The notes beneath the pieces were generated by a model. That model searched no databases. It was not told the DNA's origin and saw only the letters and a list, made by a program, of their open reading frames with translations. DNA of 32,926 nt from VFHP01 sp964443385. GTDB lineage: Bacteria; Chloroflexota; Dehalococcoidia; Lucifugimonadales; UBA2985. The DNA is taken from contig CAYUCO010000002.1 of NCBI GenBank assembly GCA_964443385.1, positions 1-32,926 of the forward strand, written 5' to 3'. Below are positions 17,082 to 25,710 of the stretch, piece by piece (position 1 is the stretch's first letter; every line of letters starts with the position of its first letter). The translations under genes were made by a program, and so were the position numbers.

Positions 17082-17264
17082 ATGAAAAAAGATATATTAG
17101 ATATACTAGCCTGCCCAGAATGTAAAAATAGTTTATTACTTCATATTGAAGAAGAGGATGAAGTGGAAGTGATTACAGGAACATTGGAATGTCCGGAATG
17201 TGATCAACAATACCCTATAACAAATGCTATCCCTAATCTAATCCCTTCAGATCTGCGTGAATAG
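17082..17264 (+). CDS. Trm112-like zinc-binding protein
   Basis: 60 residues, with two CPEC motifs (residues about 11-14 and 37-40) forming a zinc-ribbon site and the family ending PITNAIPNLIP. The opening MKKDILDILACPECKNSL is typical of the YcaR/Trm112 family. Eukaryotic and archaeal Trm112 activates methyltransferases; the bacterial role is less clear. The 3' end overlaps the convergent folK gene by 32 bp. Confidence 0.88.
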   Translation: MKKDILDILACPECKNSLLLHIEEEDEVEVITGTLECPECDQQYPITNAIPNLIPSDLRE

Positions 17265-17745
17265 TTTCCCCAATTCTGACAATATGATCTGCATCAGGAA
17301 GCCTTTCTAAAAGATCCGATACAGGAATCCTCAACAATGGGTGGAGGAAATCTGGTTCAATTTCTTCTAGTGGTGTCAAAACAAAATTACGTTCGTGCAT
17401 CCTAGGGTGTGGTATTTGCAACTGAGGAAAATCAACTAAAACTTCACCATAGGACAAGATGTCTATATCTATAATTCTCGGACCGTTCTTGAACATAGGA
17501 ACACGACCCATGTAAGATTCCAACGCCTGAATCCGTCCTAGCAATTGAAGCGGTTCCATAGTGGTTTTTATAGAACAAACTACATTTAAAAAATATGGTT
17601 GAGCTAAGAAACCTGCAGGCTTGGTACTATAAACTGAAGAAATAGCAAAGAGAGAAGCAAACTTATTTATCTCTAAAATGGCACTGCGTATGTTGCTATA
17701 CCTGAAACCCAGATTAGAACCTATGGACAAATAAACAAGAACCAT
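17233..17745 (-). CDS. folK: 2-amino-4-hydroxy-6-hydroxymethyldihydropteridine pyrophosphokinase
   Basis: 170 residues, normal length. Transfers pyrophosphate from ATP to 6-hydroxymethyl-dihydropterin in folate synthesis. Motifs: YLSIGSNLGFRYSNI at the start, SSVYSTKPAG, QPYFLNVV, and the signature GPRIIDIDILSYG followed by LQIPHPRMHERNFVLTPL. It follows folP by 13 bp. Its 3' end runs 32 bp into the convergent Trm112-like gene. Confidence 0.95.
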   Translation of the reverse strand: MVLVYLSIGSNLGFRYSNIRSAILEINKFASLFAISSVYSTKPAGFLAQPYFLNVVCSIKTTMEPLQLLGRIQALESYMGRVPMFKNGPRIIDIDILSYGEVLVDFPQLQIPHPRMHERNFVLTPLEEIEPDFLHPLLRIPVSDLLERLPDADHIVRIGETIHADLKGLD

Positions 17746-17758
17746 AAATACAACCTAA

Positions 17759-18586
17759 TTACGCAATCATATCTCTAACAATGGCATCGCTCATTAAGGA
17801 CACTCTCTTCATCTCTCTCACATCATGTACTCTAACAATATCAACTCCATTAGCTATAGATATTGCTACCGTTGCTCCTGTACCTTCCAAACGATCATCT
17901 ACCGGTAAATCTAAAACTAAACCTAACGTGGATTTCCTAGAAGTACCAATCAAAACTGGAAATCCCATGGCTTTGATTTCGCCAAGCCTTCTTATCAATT
18001 GTAAATTCTGAGAAGGCGTTTTTCCAAATCCTATTCCTGGATCCAATATTATATTCTCTTCTCTTATACCTGAGTCAATTGCACATTCTATACTTTTATT
18101 TAAACTATCTATCACATCGGGAATCAAATCGGAATATTCAAAACCGTCTTGGTTGTGCATCAAAATAACAGGAACACCGCCATGGGATACTATCGAGGCC
18201 ATAGAGATATCGTGTTTTAATCCCCAAACATCATTTATCATAGCTGCTCCTGCATCAATAGCTTCCTCTGCTATTTTGGGTTTGTAAGTATCAACGCTGA
18301 TTGGGATAGAAAGGTTTGATACCAAATTCCTCACTACAGGAATCACACGTCTCCGCTCCTCCTCCAAATCTACAGGAATTGAACCGGGTCTAGTTGATTC
18401 ACCGCCAACATCAATTATATCTGCTCCATCATTCTGCAATTGTAATGCTTGTTCCAAAGCTAAACCAATGTCATTGCCAACTCCGTCACCTGAAAATGAG
18501 TCAGGAGTAACATTGAGTATACCCATAATGTAAGTTCTTTTGCCCCACTCTATAGATAGTGAACCACACTTAGTCACGTACTTCAT
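17759..18586 (-). CDS. folP: Dihydropteroate synthase
   Basis: 275 residues. Joins p-aminobenzoate to hydroxymethyl-dihydropterin pyrophosphate. Conserved loops: MGILNVTPDSFSGDG, DIIDVGGESTRPGS, ISVDTYKP, MINDVWG, DPGIGFGKTPSQN, IGTSRKS and a C-terminal VRVHDV. All substrate-contact motifs are present, so it should be active. Order lipB > folP > folK, spacings 26 and 13 bp. No folB or folE is in this window. Confidence 0.96.
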   Translation of the reverse strand: MKYVTKCGSLSIEWGKRTYIMGILNVTPDSFSGDGVGNDIGLALEQALQLQNDGADIIDVGGESTRPGSIPVDLEEERRRVIPVVRNLVSNLSIPISVDTYKPKIAEEAIDAGAAMINDVWGLKHDISMASIVSHGGVPVILMHNQDGFEYSDLIPDVIDSLNKSIECAIDSGIREENIILDPGIGFGKTPSQNLQLIRRLGEIKAMGFPVLIGTSRKSTLGLVLDLPVDDRLEGTGATVAISIANGVDIVRVHDVREMKRVSLMSDAIVRDMIA

Positions 18587-18612
18587 AGAACCACCGGATT
18601 GTTTTTTATTAT

Positions 18613-19293
18613 TTATCGATTGTCTAGATATATTTGCGACAAATCTACGTTTTCCATTTTCCTATCTAGGTGCGTAGAAAATTGATCCTTTATAATTTCC
18701 TTAACATCTACTTCAGAAAAACCCATACCTGTTAAATTACTTAAAGATGTAACTTTTTCCTCAGGATTGCCACAAGGAATTATATGTTGGTAGTAAGTTA
18801 AATCCGTGTTTATATTTAGAGCGAATCCATGAGTAGTAATGCCCCTACTGACATTCAGACCAAGAGACGCTATTTTGGAATCATTCACCCATATACCAGT
18901 ACAATTTTCTTTCCTATAGCCTCTGACTCCAAGCACAGCTAACGTACTTATGGTTATTTCTTCCAGAAAATTAACGAAGGCGGAGACTCCACCCATATTC
19001 CTGACATCGAATATTGTATAGGCTATAATCTGACCTGGGCCATGGTATGTGACTTCTCCACCTCTATCCACATTATGAACAACTATATTGTTTAGTTCTA
19101 AAAATGAATCATCAACCAAAATATCAGATAATTTACCTCTACGCCCTAGAGTGTAAGTATGGGGATGCTGTACCAAAATCAAACAATCGGTTAACTCATT
19201 CTGATACCGTAATTTTGCGATAAATTTCTGTACCGACCACGTGTCCATATACCCCATAGTCTCAAGGTCAACTAGTAAACATGGATTGTCCAT
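18613..19293 (-). CDS. lipB: Lipoyl(octanoyl) transferase
   Basis: 226 residues. Moves octanoyl from acyl carrier protein to lipoyl domains of 2-oxoacid dehydrogenases and the glycine cleavage system. Seen: HPHTYTLGRRG, VDRGGEVTYHGPGQIIAYTI, the catalytic Lys in SKIASLG, THGFALNINTDL and catalytic Cys in IIPCG. The RGGEVTYHGPGQ signature is diagnostic. It overlaps no neighbour and is 26 bp before folP. No lipA is in the window. Confidence 0.95.
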   Translation of the reverse strand: MDNPCLLVDLETMGYMDTWSVQKFIAKLRYQNELTDCLILVQHPHTYTLGRRGKLSDILVDDSFLELNNIVVHNVDRGGEVTYHGPGQIIAYTIFDVRNMGGVSAFVNFLEEITISTLAVLGVRGYRKENCTGIWVNDSKIASLGLNVSRGITTHGFALNINTDLTYYQHIIPCGNPEEKVTSLSNLTGMGFSEVDVKEIIKDQFSTHLDRKMENVDLSQIYLDNR

Positions 19294-19322
19294 AATTCAA
19301 TACCCTGATGCCATATTAAATG

Positions 19323-19583
19323 CTACACACCATGAAGAAAGTAAACAGTAGGTTCATCTGTAAAAATTGGATCTTTGACACCACCTGACATTACAAACTG
19401 CCTAGCTCTCTCTAGTTCATCCCATTCAATAAGAATCAAAACCTCCCATGGGTCATCTCCGCTACGGAATACCTGAGCGTCTCCTATAGCGCCAGCCTCT
19501 GCACGTGCACCGGCATTATCATCAAACCCGGGTCTCCACTTAGCATAACTTTCTACTTTTGCCCTTAGCAATAAATGAGCCAA
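19323..19583 (-). CDS. Small ABM/dimeric alpha-beta-barrel-like protein
   Basis: 86 residues beginning at TTG, which has a strong ribosome site (GGAGGTGA, 7 bases upstream); no in-frame ATG precedes it. The layout is a beta strand (HLLLRAKVESYAKW), the RPGFDDNAGARAEAGAIGD helix and AQVFRSGDDPWEVLILIEWD, then an ELERARQFV helix. That matches small ferredoxin-like proteins related to antibiotic-biosynthesis monooxygenase or stress-response barrels. No catalytic residues can be named. It sits between the FAH-family gene and lipB. Role unknown. Confidence 0.65.
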   Translation of the reverse strand: MAHLLLRAKVESYAKWRPGFDDNAGARAEAGAIGDAQVFRSGDDPWEVLILIEWDELERARQFVMSGGVKDPIFTDEPTVYFLHGV

Positions 19584-19667
19584 CTCATCACCTCCGTATG
19601 TTTTTATTAATACAATCGCAATCAGTAATTAAACCTGAGAATCCGTCATCAATATTTGCACAAACAA

Positions 19668-20564
19668 TTATGAATTCAATCTAGCTTCTCTTTGAGCACG
19701 GGTTTCCCTTGGCCATGTACGTTTTAGATCATCTGAAACGTTCACAACCAACTTGCCGAAGTCACTAATTTCCATCTCCACTTTGTCACCATCTTGAAGT
19801 GGTCCCAGCTCAAGATGATTTGTACCACAAGAAATCACATCTCCGGGTTCTAAAGTATTCACCCAACTCACCCATTCTATAACCTCAGGTATCTTATGGG
19901 CCATGTCACAAGTATTGTAATTCTGCCTCAATTCACCTTGGACGCTCAATTTAACTTGCAAGCTATCCGCATCTTCAACTTCATCTGCCGTAACTAATAC
20001 CGGACCCATAGGACCAAATGTATCCCAAGATTTTCCTATGAAAAAACTATCTTTCCCATTTGGTCCAGTACCTCTGCAAGAAACATCTATAAAATTAAGA
20101 TATCCAAAAATATGGTCACGAGAGTTTTCTGCCCTTACTAACTTAGAATCCTTACCAATAACTAACGCTAGTTCAGCTTCATGTTCAAAAATTGTGGCCT
20201 TGTCACTAGGTAAGACAACAGTATCTCCATGACCTATAACGCTACTGGAACTCTTATTGAAAGCGTTTATCGGTGGTCGTTCCGTAACACTAGGATCTTC
20301 CATATAATTAACAGCCATACAAATTAACCTGGGAGGTCTCGGTAGTGGGGGTCGTAACCTTAACTGATCTATATGAGATCCGTTACCAGTAGCCTGTAAT
20401 TTCTCAAGAGCACCCCTATGTTTATCGAAATTACTAATTAGTTTATTCATCATATCCTGAGGCGACGAGTATTGGATACTGTTAGAAACATCAGAAGCAT
20501 CCACCACCAAATCATCTCTGATCACACCTAACCTAAAATCATCCCCAAACAATACAAGTCTCAT
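19668..20564 (-). CDS. Fumarylacetoacetate hydrolase family protein
   Basis: 298 residues from ATG 20564, chosen over an upstream in-frame start (20606) because GGAGGAAG sits just before it and family proteins begin MRLVLF. Conserved FAH core: FNKSSSSVIGHGD, the metal site in FEHEAELALVIGK, FGYLNFIDVSCRG, KSWDTFGPMGPVLV, and LEPGDVISCGTNHLELGPLQDGD. FAH-family enzymes cleave C-C bonds or decarboxylate/hydrate keto acids with a divalent metal, often in aromatic catabolism. The specific substrate is unknown. It heads the FAH > ABM-like > lipB > folP > folK run. Confidence 0.88.
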   Translation of the reverse strand: MRLVLFGDDFRLGVIRDDLVVDASDVSNSIQYSSPQDMMNKLISNFDKHRGALEKLQATGNGSHIDQLRLRPPLPRPPRLICMAVNYMEDPSVTERPPINAFNKSSSSVIGHGDTVVLPSDKATIFEHEAELALVIGKDSKLVRAENSRDHIFGYLNFIDVSCRGTGPNGKDSFFIGKSWDTFGPMGPVLVTADEVEDADSLQVKLSVQGELRQNYNTCDMAHKIPEVIEWVSWVNTLEPGDVISCGTNHLELGPLQDGDKVEMEISDFGKLVVNVSDDLKRTWPRETRAQREARLNS

Positions 20565-20766
20565 AGCTTCCTCCATACATAAAGAAACACGATATATTTC
20601 GTCCATTATATATTTTTAACAGTCAACATACCACACAAAAAGTTTAAAATGCACTGCCCAAGAAGACATTCATGAAAACAATTAAACACACAAAAGGAGA
20701 ATGTAATCGTAGATCGTAACGCTACTCGCTACAAATCACTTTTGACACCAACGGTTCAAATTAAAA

Positions 20767-20813
20767 ACTATTAAAAACCAAGTGAGGCGCTCCACTGTAG
20801 GAGACGCCTCACT
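20767..20813 (-). terminator. Rho-independent terminator after the XDH-MoaD unit
   Basis: Stem at 20781-20813: AGTGAGGCG pairs with CGCCTCACT (9 bp), then a 1-base bulge and CTCC/GGAG (4 bp) around a 6-base loop. On the minus strand it is followed by TGGTTTTTAATAGTTTTT, a split T tract. It lies 36 bp past the MoaD-like stop. The A-rich side indicates minus-strand termination. Confidence 0.85.
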
Positions 20814-20848
20814 AATATAATCTAATTATTAAGCTTATTTGGCCCTAG

Positions 20849-21112
20849 TCAACCTCCAGCCATGGCTGGTATGAAATGTACTTCACTATTCTCGTTAACT
20901 TTATCTAACATACCTAGATTTGAAGTTTCTCCGTCTATGACAACGGCTATGGCAGGATCTATTTCATTATTAATGCAGAGAACATCCTTCATTCCTGGAT
21001 ATTCCTGATCCAGATTATTAACTATTTGTCGAACCGTAGCCCCCAGGACTTGGACTCTTTCACGTCCTCCTGAAAACCTCTGCATTCTGGTAGACATCCA
21101 TACTTCTGCCAT
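20849..21112 (-). CDS. MoaD/ThiS family sulfur-carrier-like protein
   Basis: 87 residues ending in ...PAMAGG, the C-terminal Gly-Gly tail that in MoaD/ThiS proteins becomes the thiocarboxylate. The ubiquitin-like fold is suggested by LGATVRQIVNNLDQEYPGM, NNEIDPAIAVVIDG and NENSEVHFIP. It lies 27 bp after the molybdoenzyme subunit, so a molybdopterin sulfur-carrier role is likely, but ThiS or another carrier cannot be excluded. No MoaE or MoeB partner is in the window. Confidence 0.82.
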   Translation of the reverse strand: MAEVWMSTRMQRFSGGRERVQVLGATVRQIVNNLDQEYPGMKDVLCINNEIDPAIAVVIDGETSNLGMLDKVNENSEVHFIPAMAGG

Positions 21113-21139
21113 ATTTTTCCTTATATACTATGTGATCAA

Positions 21140-23470
21140 TTAAGCTTTCTTATCAGACATTTCGTGCAGAACACGCCCTGGAGACATCGGAAGGTGAGTC
21201 ATTCTAGTCCCAGTAGCATCCTCTATAGCGTTTGCCACAGCTGCCATACAGGGAACCAAGGAAACCTCACCAACGCCCCTCAACCCGTATGGTTGCCCAG
21301 GGTTGGCAATTTCAACCAAAACAGTGTCAATCATTGGAAGATCCAGGCTTATTGGCATTCTATAATCCAAGAAGGTTGGATTCATCATTTGACCATCATC
21401 ATTGTAGAAATACTCTTCATTTAAAGCCCAACCGATGCCCTGCACAGACCCACCTTGTACCTGACCCTCAACATAAGATGGATGAATAGCTTTTCCAACA
21501 TCTTGAATGACAGTATATCTTAGTATCTGGGTTTTGCCGGTTTCCGGGTCGACTTCAACATCAACTATATTCACTGCCAGAACAGGTCCAGCCCCACCTG
21601 GGTTCAAATTCGCTCTTCCAGTAATTGGACCGCCAGTGGCATTTAATTTAGATGCCAATTCTTTGAATGTCATTGTCAACTCTTGGTCGGATTTACTCCT
21701 GACTGAACTTCCTTCATACTCCACTTCGTCAGCAGGTACTTCCCATATCTTGGCAGCTCTCTCTATCATTTGCTTCTTTACGTCTTCTGCAGCCAAATAA
21801 CATGCAGTGCCAATTTTTTGAGTCACTCCACTGCCACCAGCACCAGTGCTATACCCAATAGAATCCGTATCCCCAATGGAAGGCCTTATGTCTTCAGATG
21901 CTAGTCCTAAGGCCTCCGCAACATGCATGGCAGCTGTAGTTCTACTGCCCCCAATATCAGGAGCTCCCTCTACCAAACTTATCGATCCATCGGGGTTTAC
22001 ACTTGCTATGGCGCTAGCGGGTCCAGAACCATTTCCCCAGTATCCCGCAGCAATCCCTCTGCCCCTTAGCATACCCTCATTGGGAGTGCCTATAGGATCA
22101 GAGTAATGTGGATGTTGTTTACTGGCTTCTAAAGTCTCTACAAATCCTACTTTGGAAAATACTGGACCTGTTATCTGCCTTGTTCCTTCTTTGGCAGAGT
22201 TAAGCAACCTGAATTCAACAGGGTCCATATCCAATTTTTGACAAACCTCATCTATAACTTGCTCAACCGCAAACGCCGCCATAGGAGCTCCAGGAGCCCT
22301 ATACGCCGCTACTTTGGGTGTATTAGCAAGCACATCAAAACATTCTATATATCCATTAGCTATGTCGTACGGTGCAAACATACAACGAGCCCCACCACCA
22401 ACAGACGAACCAGGGAATGCCCCGGCTTCATACATGAGATGGGCTTCTGCAGCTGTTATGCGACCATCTTTAGTAGCCCCGATCTTGACAACCATGTCAC
22501 CACCAGATGTAGGACCTGTGGATGTAAACACTTCAGTCCTAGTCATAACAATTTTGACAGGCTTACCGGTCTGTCTGGACAATATAGCAGCAACAGGATC
22601 AAGATAGTTTGCTTGTCCTTTACCGCCAAACCCTCCACCTATCTCCATTGGGATTACTTTTACCCTACTTGTCGGCAGGCCCAGTAATTTAGATGCACTA
22701 TCTCTCGCACCAAACAACTGCTGGGTACTCGTCCATATAGTTACATAACCATCTTTACCCCACATAACCGTGGTGGCGTGAGGCTCTATATATCCTTGAT
22801 GTACACGTTTGGTATGGAAATCTCTTTCCACTACTACATCGGCCTCTTCGAACCCTTTCTCAATGTCTCCCATCTTGATTTCATATCGGTTAGCTACGTT
22901 GGTACCGTCTCCAGATCCGTCGTCTGACCAACCTCCTTGACCTGCACCTGCACTGGACCTTTGCAATAATTTTTCATGCAAAATTGGAGCGTCTTCCTTC
23001 ATAGCATCCGCTGGATTAAGTACTGGCTTAAGAACATCGTATTCTACTTCTATTAGTGCCGCAGCTTCCTCTGCTATATGTGCACTTATAGCAGCAACAG
23101 CCGCTATTCCGTGACCACGATACAGAACTTTTTCTCTGGCCAGAACATTTCTTGTGGCGAAGCCTGCATTCGACAAAGACCCTTCCTCTTGATCTGCCAA
23201 ATTGGCCGAAAGGTCAGGTAGATCCTGAGCTGTAATCACTGCTTCCACACCCGGTAATGCTAAAGCTTTACTGGTATCAATGCTTTTAATCACGGCATGA
23301 GCATGTGGGCTTCTTAGTATCTTTCCATGCAGCATATTTGGTAGATAAGTATCTGCTGCGTACCTTGCTCTACCTGTAACTTTGTCCCATCCGTCATGTC
23401 GAATAGGTCTGGTCCCAATAACGTTGAACTCTTTATTAGATAAAACAATATTTGGTTTGTAATCTAACAT
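21140..23470 (-). CDS. Xanthine dehydrogenase/aldehyde oxidase-type molybdopterin-binding large subunit
   Basis: 776 residues from ATG 23470 (GTGGAGG ribosome site; an upstream GTG lies inside it). Domain a/b hammerhead at 25-140 (DKVTGRARYAADTYLPNMLHG, LRSPHAHA), then the molybdopterin domain: GGGFGGKGQANYLDP, AYRAPGAPMAAFAVE, GAGGSGVTQKIGTACY, VDPETGKTQILRYTVIQDVG and GLRGVGEVSLVP, whose Glu is the expected base near Mo. The AYxCSFR motif of aerobic CO dehydrogenase is absent, so it is a general hydroxylase, not form I CoxL. The FAD and 2Fe-2S subunits expected as neighbours are missing. Substrate unknown. Highly expanded families of this type are known in SAR202-like marine Chloroflexota. 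Confidence 0.9.
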   Translation of the reverse strand: MLDYKPNIVLSNKEFNVIGTRPIRHDGWDKVTGRARYAADTYLPNMLHGKILRSPHAHAVIKSIDTSKALALPGVEAVITAQDLPDLSANLADQEEGSLSNAGFATRNVLAREKVLYRGHGIAAVAAISAHIAEEAAALIEVEYDVLKPVLNPADAMKEDAPILHEKLLQRSSAGAGQGGWSDDGSGDGTNVANRYEIKMGDIEKGFEEADVVVERDFHTKRVHQGYIEPHATTVMWGKDGYVTIWTSTQQLFGARDSASKLLGLPTSRVKVIPMEIGGGFGGKGQANYLDPVAAILSRQTGKPVKIVMTRTEVFTSTGPTSGGDMVVKIGATKDGRITAAEAHLMYEAGAFPGSSVGGGARCMFAPYDIANGYIECFDVLANTPKVAAYRAPGAPMAAFAVEQVIDEVCQKLDMDPVEFRLLNSAKEGTRQITGPVFSKVGFVETLEASKQHPHYSDPIGTPNEGMLRGRGIAAGYWGNGSGPASAIASVNPDGSISLVEGAPDIGGSRTTAAMHVAEALGLASEDIRPSIGDTDSIGYSTGAGGSGVTQKIGTACYLAAEDVKKQMIERAAKIWEVPADEVEYEGSSVRSKSDQELTMTFKELASKLNATGGPITGRANLNPGGAGPVLAVNIVDVEVDPETGKTQILRYTVIQDVGKAIHPSYVEGQVQGGSVQGIGWALNEEYFYNDDGQMMNPTFLDYRMPISLDLPMIDTVLVEIANPGQPYGLRGVGEVSLVPCMAAVANAIEDATGTRMTHLPMSPGRVLHEMSDKKA

Positions 23471-23625
23471 TGCAACCTCCACATTAAATCTTTGGTTTCC
23501 TCATATCTCTAATGTCAATGACGAACACACTGACACAACTACCAATTTACCACAAACTTGTTTTTTTACCAATAATTTATGAGTGACAAATTAAGATAAT
23601 TCCATCTTTTTACTATTAACTCGAA

Positions 23626-23637
23626 TTGATATATCAA
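23626..23637. repeat. 12-bp palindrome in divergent XDH/SDR promoter region
   Basis: TTGATATATCAA is a perfect palindrome within the 219-bp gap between the divergent molybdoenzyme (-) and SDR (+) genes, 53 bp before the SDR start. A dimeric regulator site is conceivable; such AT-rich palindromes also arise by chance. Confidence 0.3.
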
Positions 23638-23689
23638 ATAATATAGAATCAACAAAACGAATTGAATGTATAAAAGATGGAGGTTTATC

Positions 23690-24466
23690 GTGGATTTAGG
23701 AATATCTGGGAAAGTGGCCTTAGTGACAGGCGGTAGTCGAGGTCTGGGAAAGCAATCCGCTTTGTCTTTAGCTAAAGAAGGCTGCAAAGTATCACTATGC
23801 GCAAGAAACATAGATGAATTGCAAAATGTAGTGTCTGATTTAAGACAAAACGGGTATGACGCCCTAGGAATAGAAGCAGATGTTACTACGGAGCAAGGAG
23901 TTAAGAAGTTTTATGAAGAATCTGCTAACAATTTTGGGCAAGTAGATATAGTCGTCAACAATGTTGGAGGAACTATTGGAGGCAGAGATTTCGAAACGAC
24001 TACCGACGAGGACTGGATGAACACGATTAACCTCAACCTTATGTCAGCTGTTAGGCTGACTAGATTAGTGCTACCAGGAATGAGGCAAAGGCATTGGGGG
24101 CGGATAGTAAATATAGCTTCTATATGGGGAAGGGAATCCGGAGGAGGTATGACTTACATGGCTGCAAAAGCTGCATTAATTGCGTTCTCTAAACACCTTG
24201 GGTTGTCCCTTGCTAAAGACAACATTCTAGTAAACTCTATAGCACCAGGTTCTATAAAGTTTTCTGGTGGCAGCTGGGACAGATTTGTGAACAACAACAG
24301 CCAAGATGTAGTAGAAAGTTTCATTAAGAATCAACTACCAATGGGGAAGTTTGGTTGGCCTGAACCTGTAGGTGATACTGTGGCATTCTTGTGCTCTGAA
24401 AGAGCAGATCTTATAACCGCAACATCAATAACCGTAGATGGTGGCCAATCAAGATCGCTAATTTAG
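23690..24466 (+). CDS. Short-chain dehydrogenase/reductase
   Basis: 258 residues from GTG 23690, which has GATGGAGG six bases upstream; the longer frame from 23666 would place that ribosome site inside the gene. Classical SDR: cofactor loop TGGSRGLG (13-20), NNVGG, catalytic N115, S144, Y156 and K160 (YMAAK). Closest in style to the FabG-like 3-oxoacyl reductases or glucose dehydrogenases. NAD(P)-linked oxidoreduction; substrate unknown. No acidic residue is obvious after strand 2 (LCARN), favouring NADPH. It is 5 bp upstream of the uracil-DNA glycosylase gene. Confidence 0.9.
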   Translation: MDLGISGKVALVTGGSRGLGKQSALSLAKEGCKVSLCARNIDELQNVVSDLRQNGYDALGIEADVTTEQGVKKFYEESANNFGQVDIVVNNVGGTIGGRDFETTTDEDWMNTINLNLMSAVRLTRLVLPGMRQRHWGRIVNIASIWGRESGGGMTYMAAKAALIAFSKHLGLSLAKDNILVNSIAPGSIKFSGGSWDRFVNNNSQDVVESFIKNQLPMGKFGWPEPVGDTVAFLCSERADLITATSITVDGGQSRSLI

Positions 24467-24471
24467 CTGAC

Positions 24472-25176
24472 ATGGCCTCTAATTTAGACGGAGTAAACCT
24501 AAAAATAGTTTCTTGTACTAGATGCGATAGGCTGGTGCGCTACTGCCAGGAAATATCATCCACAAAAAAGCGTATGTATATCAATGAAGATTACTGGGGC
24601 AAGCCTGTCCCTAGTTTAGGGAACCATGATGCAGAAGTATTGATAATAGGTCTGGCTCCAGCAGCACATGGAGCAAATAGAACTGGAAGAATGTTTACAG
24701 GTGATATGAGTGGAGCCTGGCTGTTCAGGACACTCAATAAATACGGTTTCTCTAATTCCCCTGATTCTTTTAATAAAAATGACGGTTTGATGTTAAAAAA
24801 TGTCTATATATCTTCAATAATACATTGTGCCCCACCAAACAATAAACCATTTCAAAAAGAAGTTGATATGTGCCTGAATTTCCTTATAGAAGAAATCAAA
24901 TTATTAAAAAATGTGAAGGTGGTGGTAACACTTGGTAAGTTAGCGTTTGACGGATATTATAAAGCCCTCAAATTATCTGGTTATCCCCAAAAGAGTGGCC
25001 AAACCAAACCTAGTTTCGGTCATGGTGCCAGATATGAAACGCCAGACGGTAAACTATTAATATCATCTTTCCATCCAAGCCGACAAAACACACAAACTGG
25101 CAGATTGACTAGAGAGATGTTTGACTCAATATTTGACATAGTAAAGACCAATATGGATGGCACTTTTAAAGTCTAG
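24472..25176 (+). CDS. Uracil-DNA glycosylase, family 5 (UDGb)-like, [4Fe-4S]
   Basis: 234 residues. Removes uracil and other deaminated bases from DNA. Motif A reads GLAPAAHGANRTGRMFTGD; family 4 has GEAPG here, and the GLAPA form with a following HG is the UDGb (family 5) type. The C-terminal motif is SFHPSRQNT. Four cysteines, C15-x2-C18 and C119-x14-C134, match the iron-sulfur cluster spacing. UDGb uses no acidic residue in motif A, unlike family 1. It starts 5 bp after the SDR stop and is convergent with ribH. Confidence 0.9.
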   Translation: MASNLDGVNLKIVSCTRCDRLVRYCQEISSTKKRMYINEDYWGKPVPSLGNHDAEVLIIGLAPAAHGANRTGRMFTGDMSGAWLFRTLNKYGFSNSPDSFNKNDGLMLKNVYISSIIHCAPPNNKPFQKEVDMCLNFLIEEIKLLKNVKVVVTLGKLAFDGYYKALKLSGYPQKSGQTKPSFGHGARYETPDGKLLISSFHPSRQNTQTGRLTREMFDSIFDIVKTNMDGTFKV

Positions 25177-25185
25177 GTTTTCGTA

Positions 25186-25710
25186 TTAATACTTTCTGGC
25201 CGTCTTCAACGAACCTAGCAAGTTGGCTGTTTCTATAGCAACTATAGCAGCTTCCTCTCCCTTGTTACCCTGCCCATCACCAGATCTTTCAACTGCCTGC
25301 TCTACATTGAAAGTCGTAAGTACCCCAAAAACCACAGGGATACCTGTTTCTACTGATATCTGACTTATCCTACGAGCAGCCTCTCCGGCCACATAATCGA
25401 AATGAGCAGTGTCACCTTTTATTACAGCTCCTAAACAAATAATTGAGTCCCAATTGCCTGTTTTTGCCATCTCACTAGCTACCACAGGTATCTCAAAAGA
25501 ACCGGGAACCCAACAAACTGTTATATCCTCATCTCGCACACCCTGTGCTAGTAATTTATTACAGGCGCCACTGACGAGTTTGCCTGTTATAAAATAGCTA
25601 TACCTTGCTGCTACTATGCCAATCTTCAAACCGGTACCATCACTGCTACCGATTAGTCGTTCACCTGGACCATCTGCCTCACCGTGGAACTCAGATGACA
25701 ATCCTTTCAA
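25186..25710 (-). CDS. ribH: 6,7-dimethyl-8-ribityllumazine synthase
   Basis: 174 residues. Condenses dihydroxybutanone phosphate with aminoribityl-pyrimidinedione. Conserved: KIGIVAARYSYFI, VCWVPGSFEIPVVAS, CLGAVIKGDTAHFDYVAGE, IPVVFGVLTTFNVEQA and NKGEEAA. The N-terminal 25 residues before GLKIG are longer than usual. The TTG start overlaps the ribBA stop (TTGA) and has GGAGGGG upstream, so the start is supported and translation is coupled. Last gene of the rib operon. Confidence 0.95.
   Translation of the reverse strand: MKGLSSEFHGEADGPGERLIGSSDGTGLKIGIVAARYSYFITGKLVSGACNKLLAQGVRDEDITVCWVPGSFEIPVVASEMAKTGNWDSIICLGAVIKGDTAHFDYVAGEAARRISQISVETGIPVVFGVLTTFNVEQAVERSGDGQGNKGEEAAIVAIETANLLGSLKTARKY

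Noticed and set aside
20690..20710. AAAGGAG followed by ATG TAA, resembling a start-stop minimal frame
   Set aside because: The spacing of one base between the ribosome-site-like run and ATG is too short, and the region is untranslated on both strands.
21140..23470. Aerobic carbon monoxide dehydrogenase large subunit (CoxL form I)
   Set aside because: The active-site AYxCSFR loop is absent; the equivalent region reads AYRAPGAP, so it is a general XDH/aldehyde-oxidase-type hydroxylase.
23566..23811. An 81-residue minus-strand open frame over the SDR start
   Set aside because: It is antisense to the conserved SDR N-terminus and shows low-complexity hydrophobic sequence with no ribosome site.
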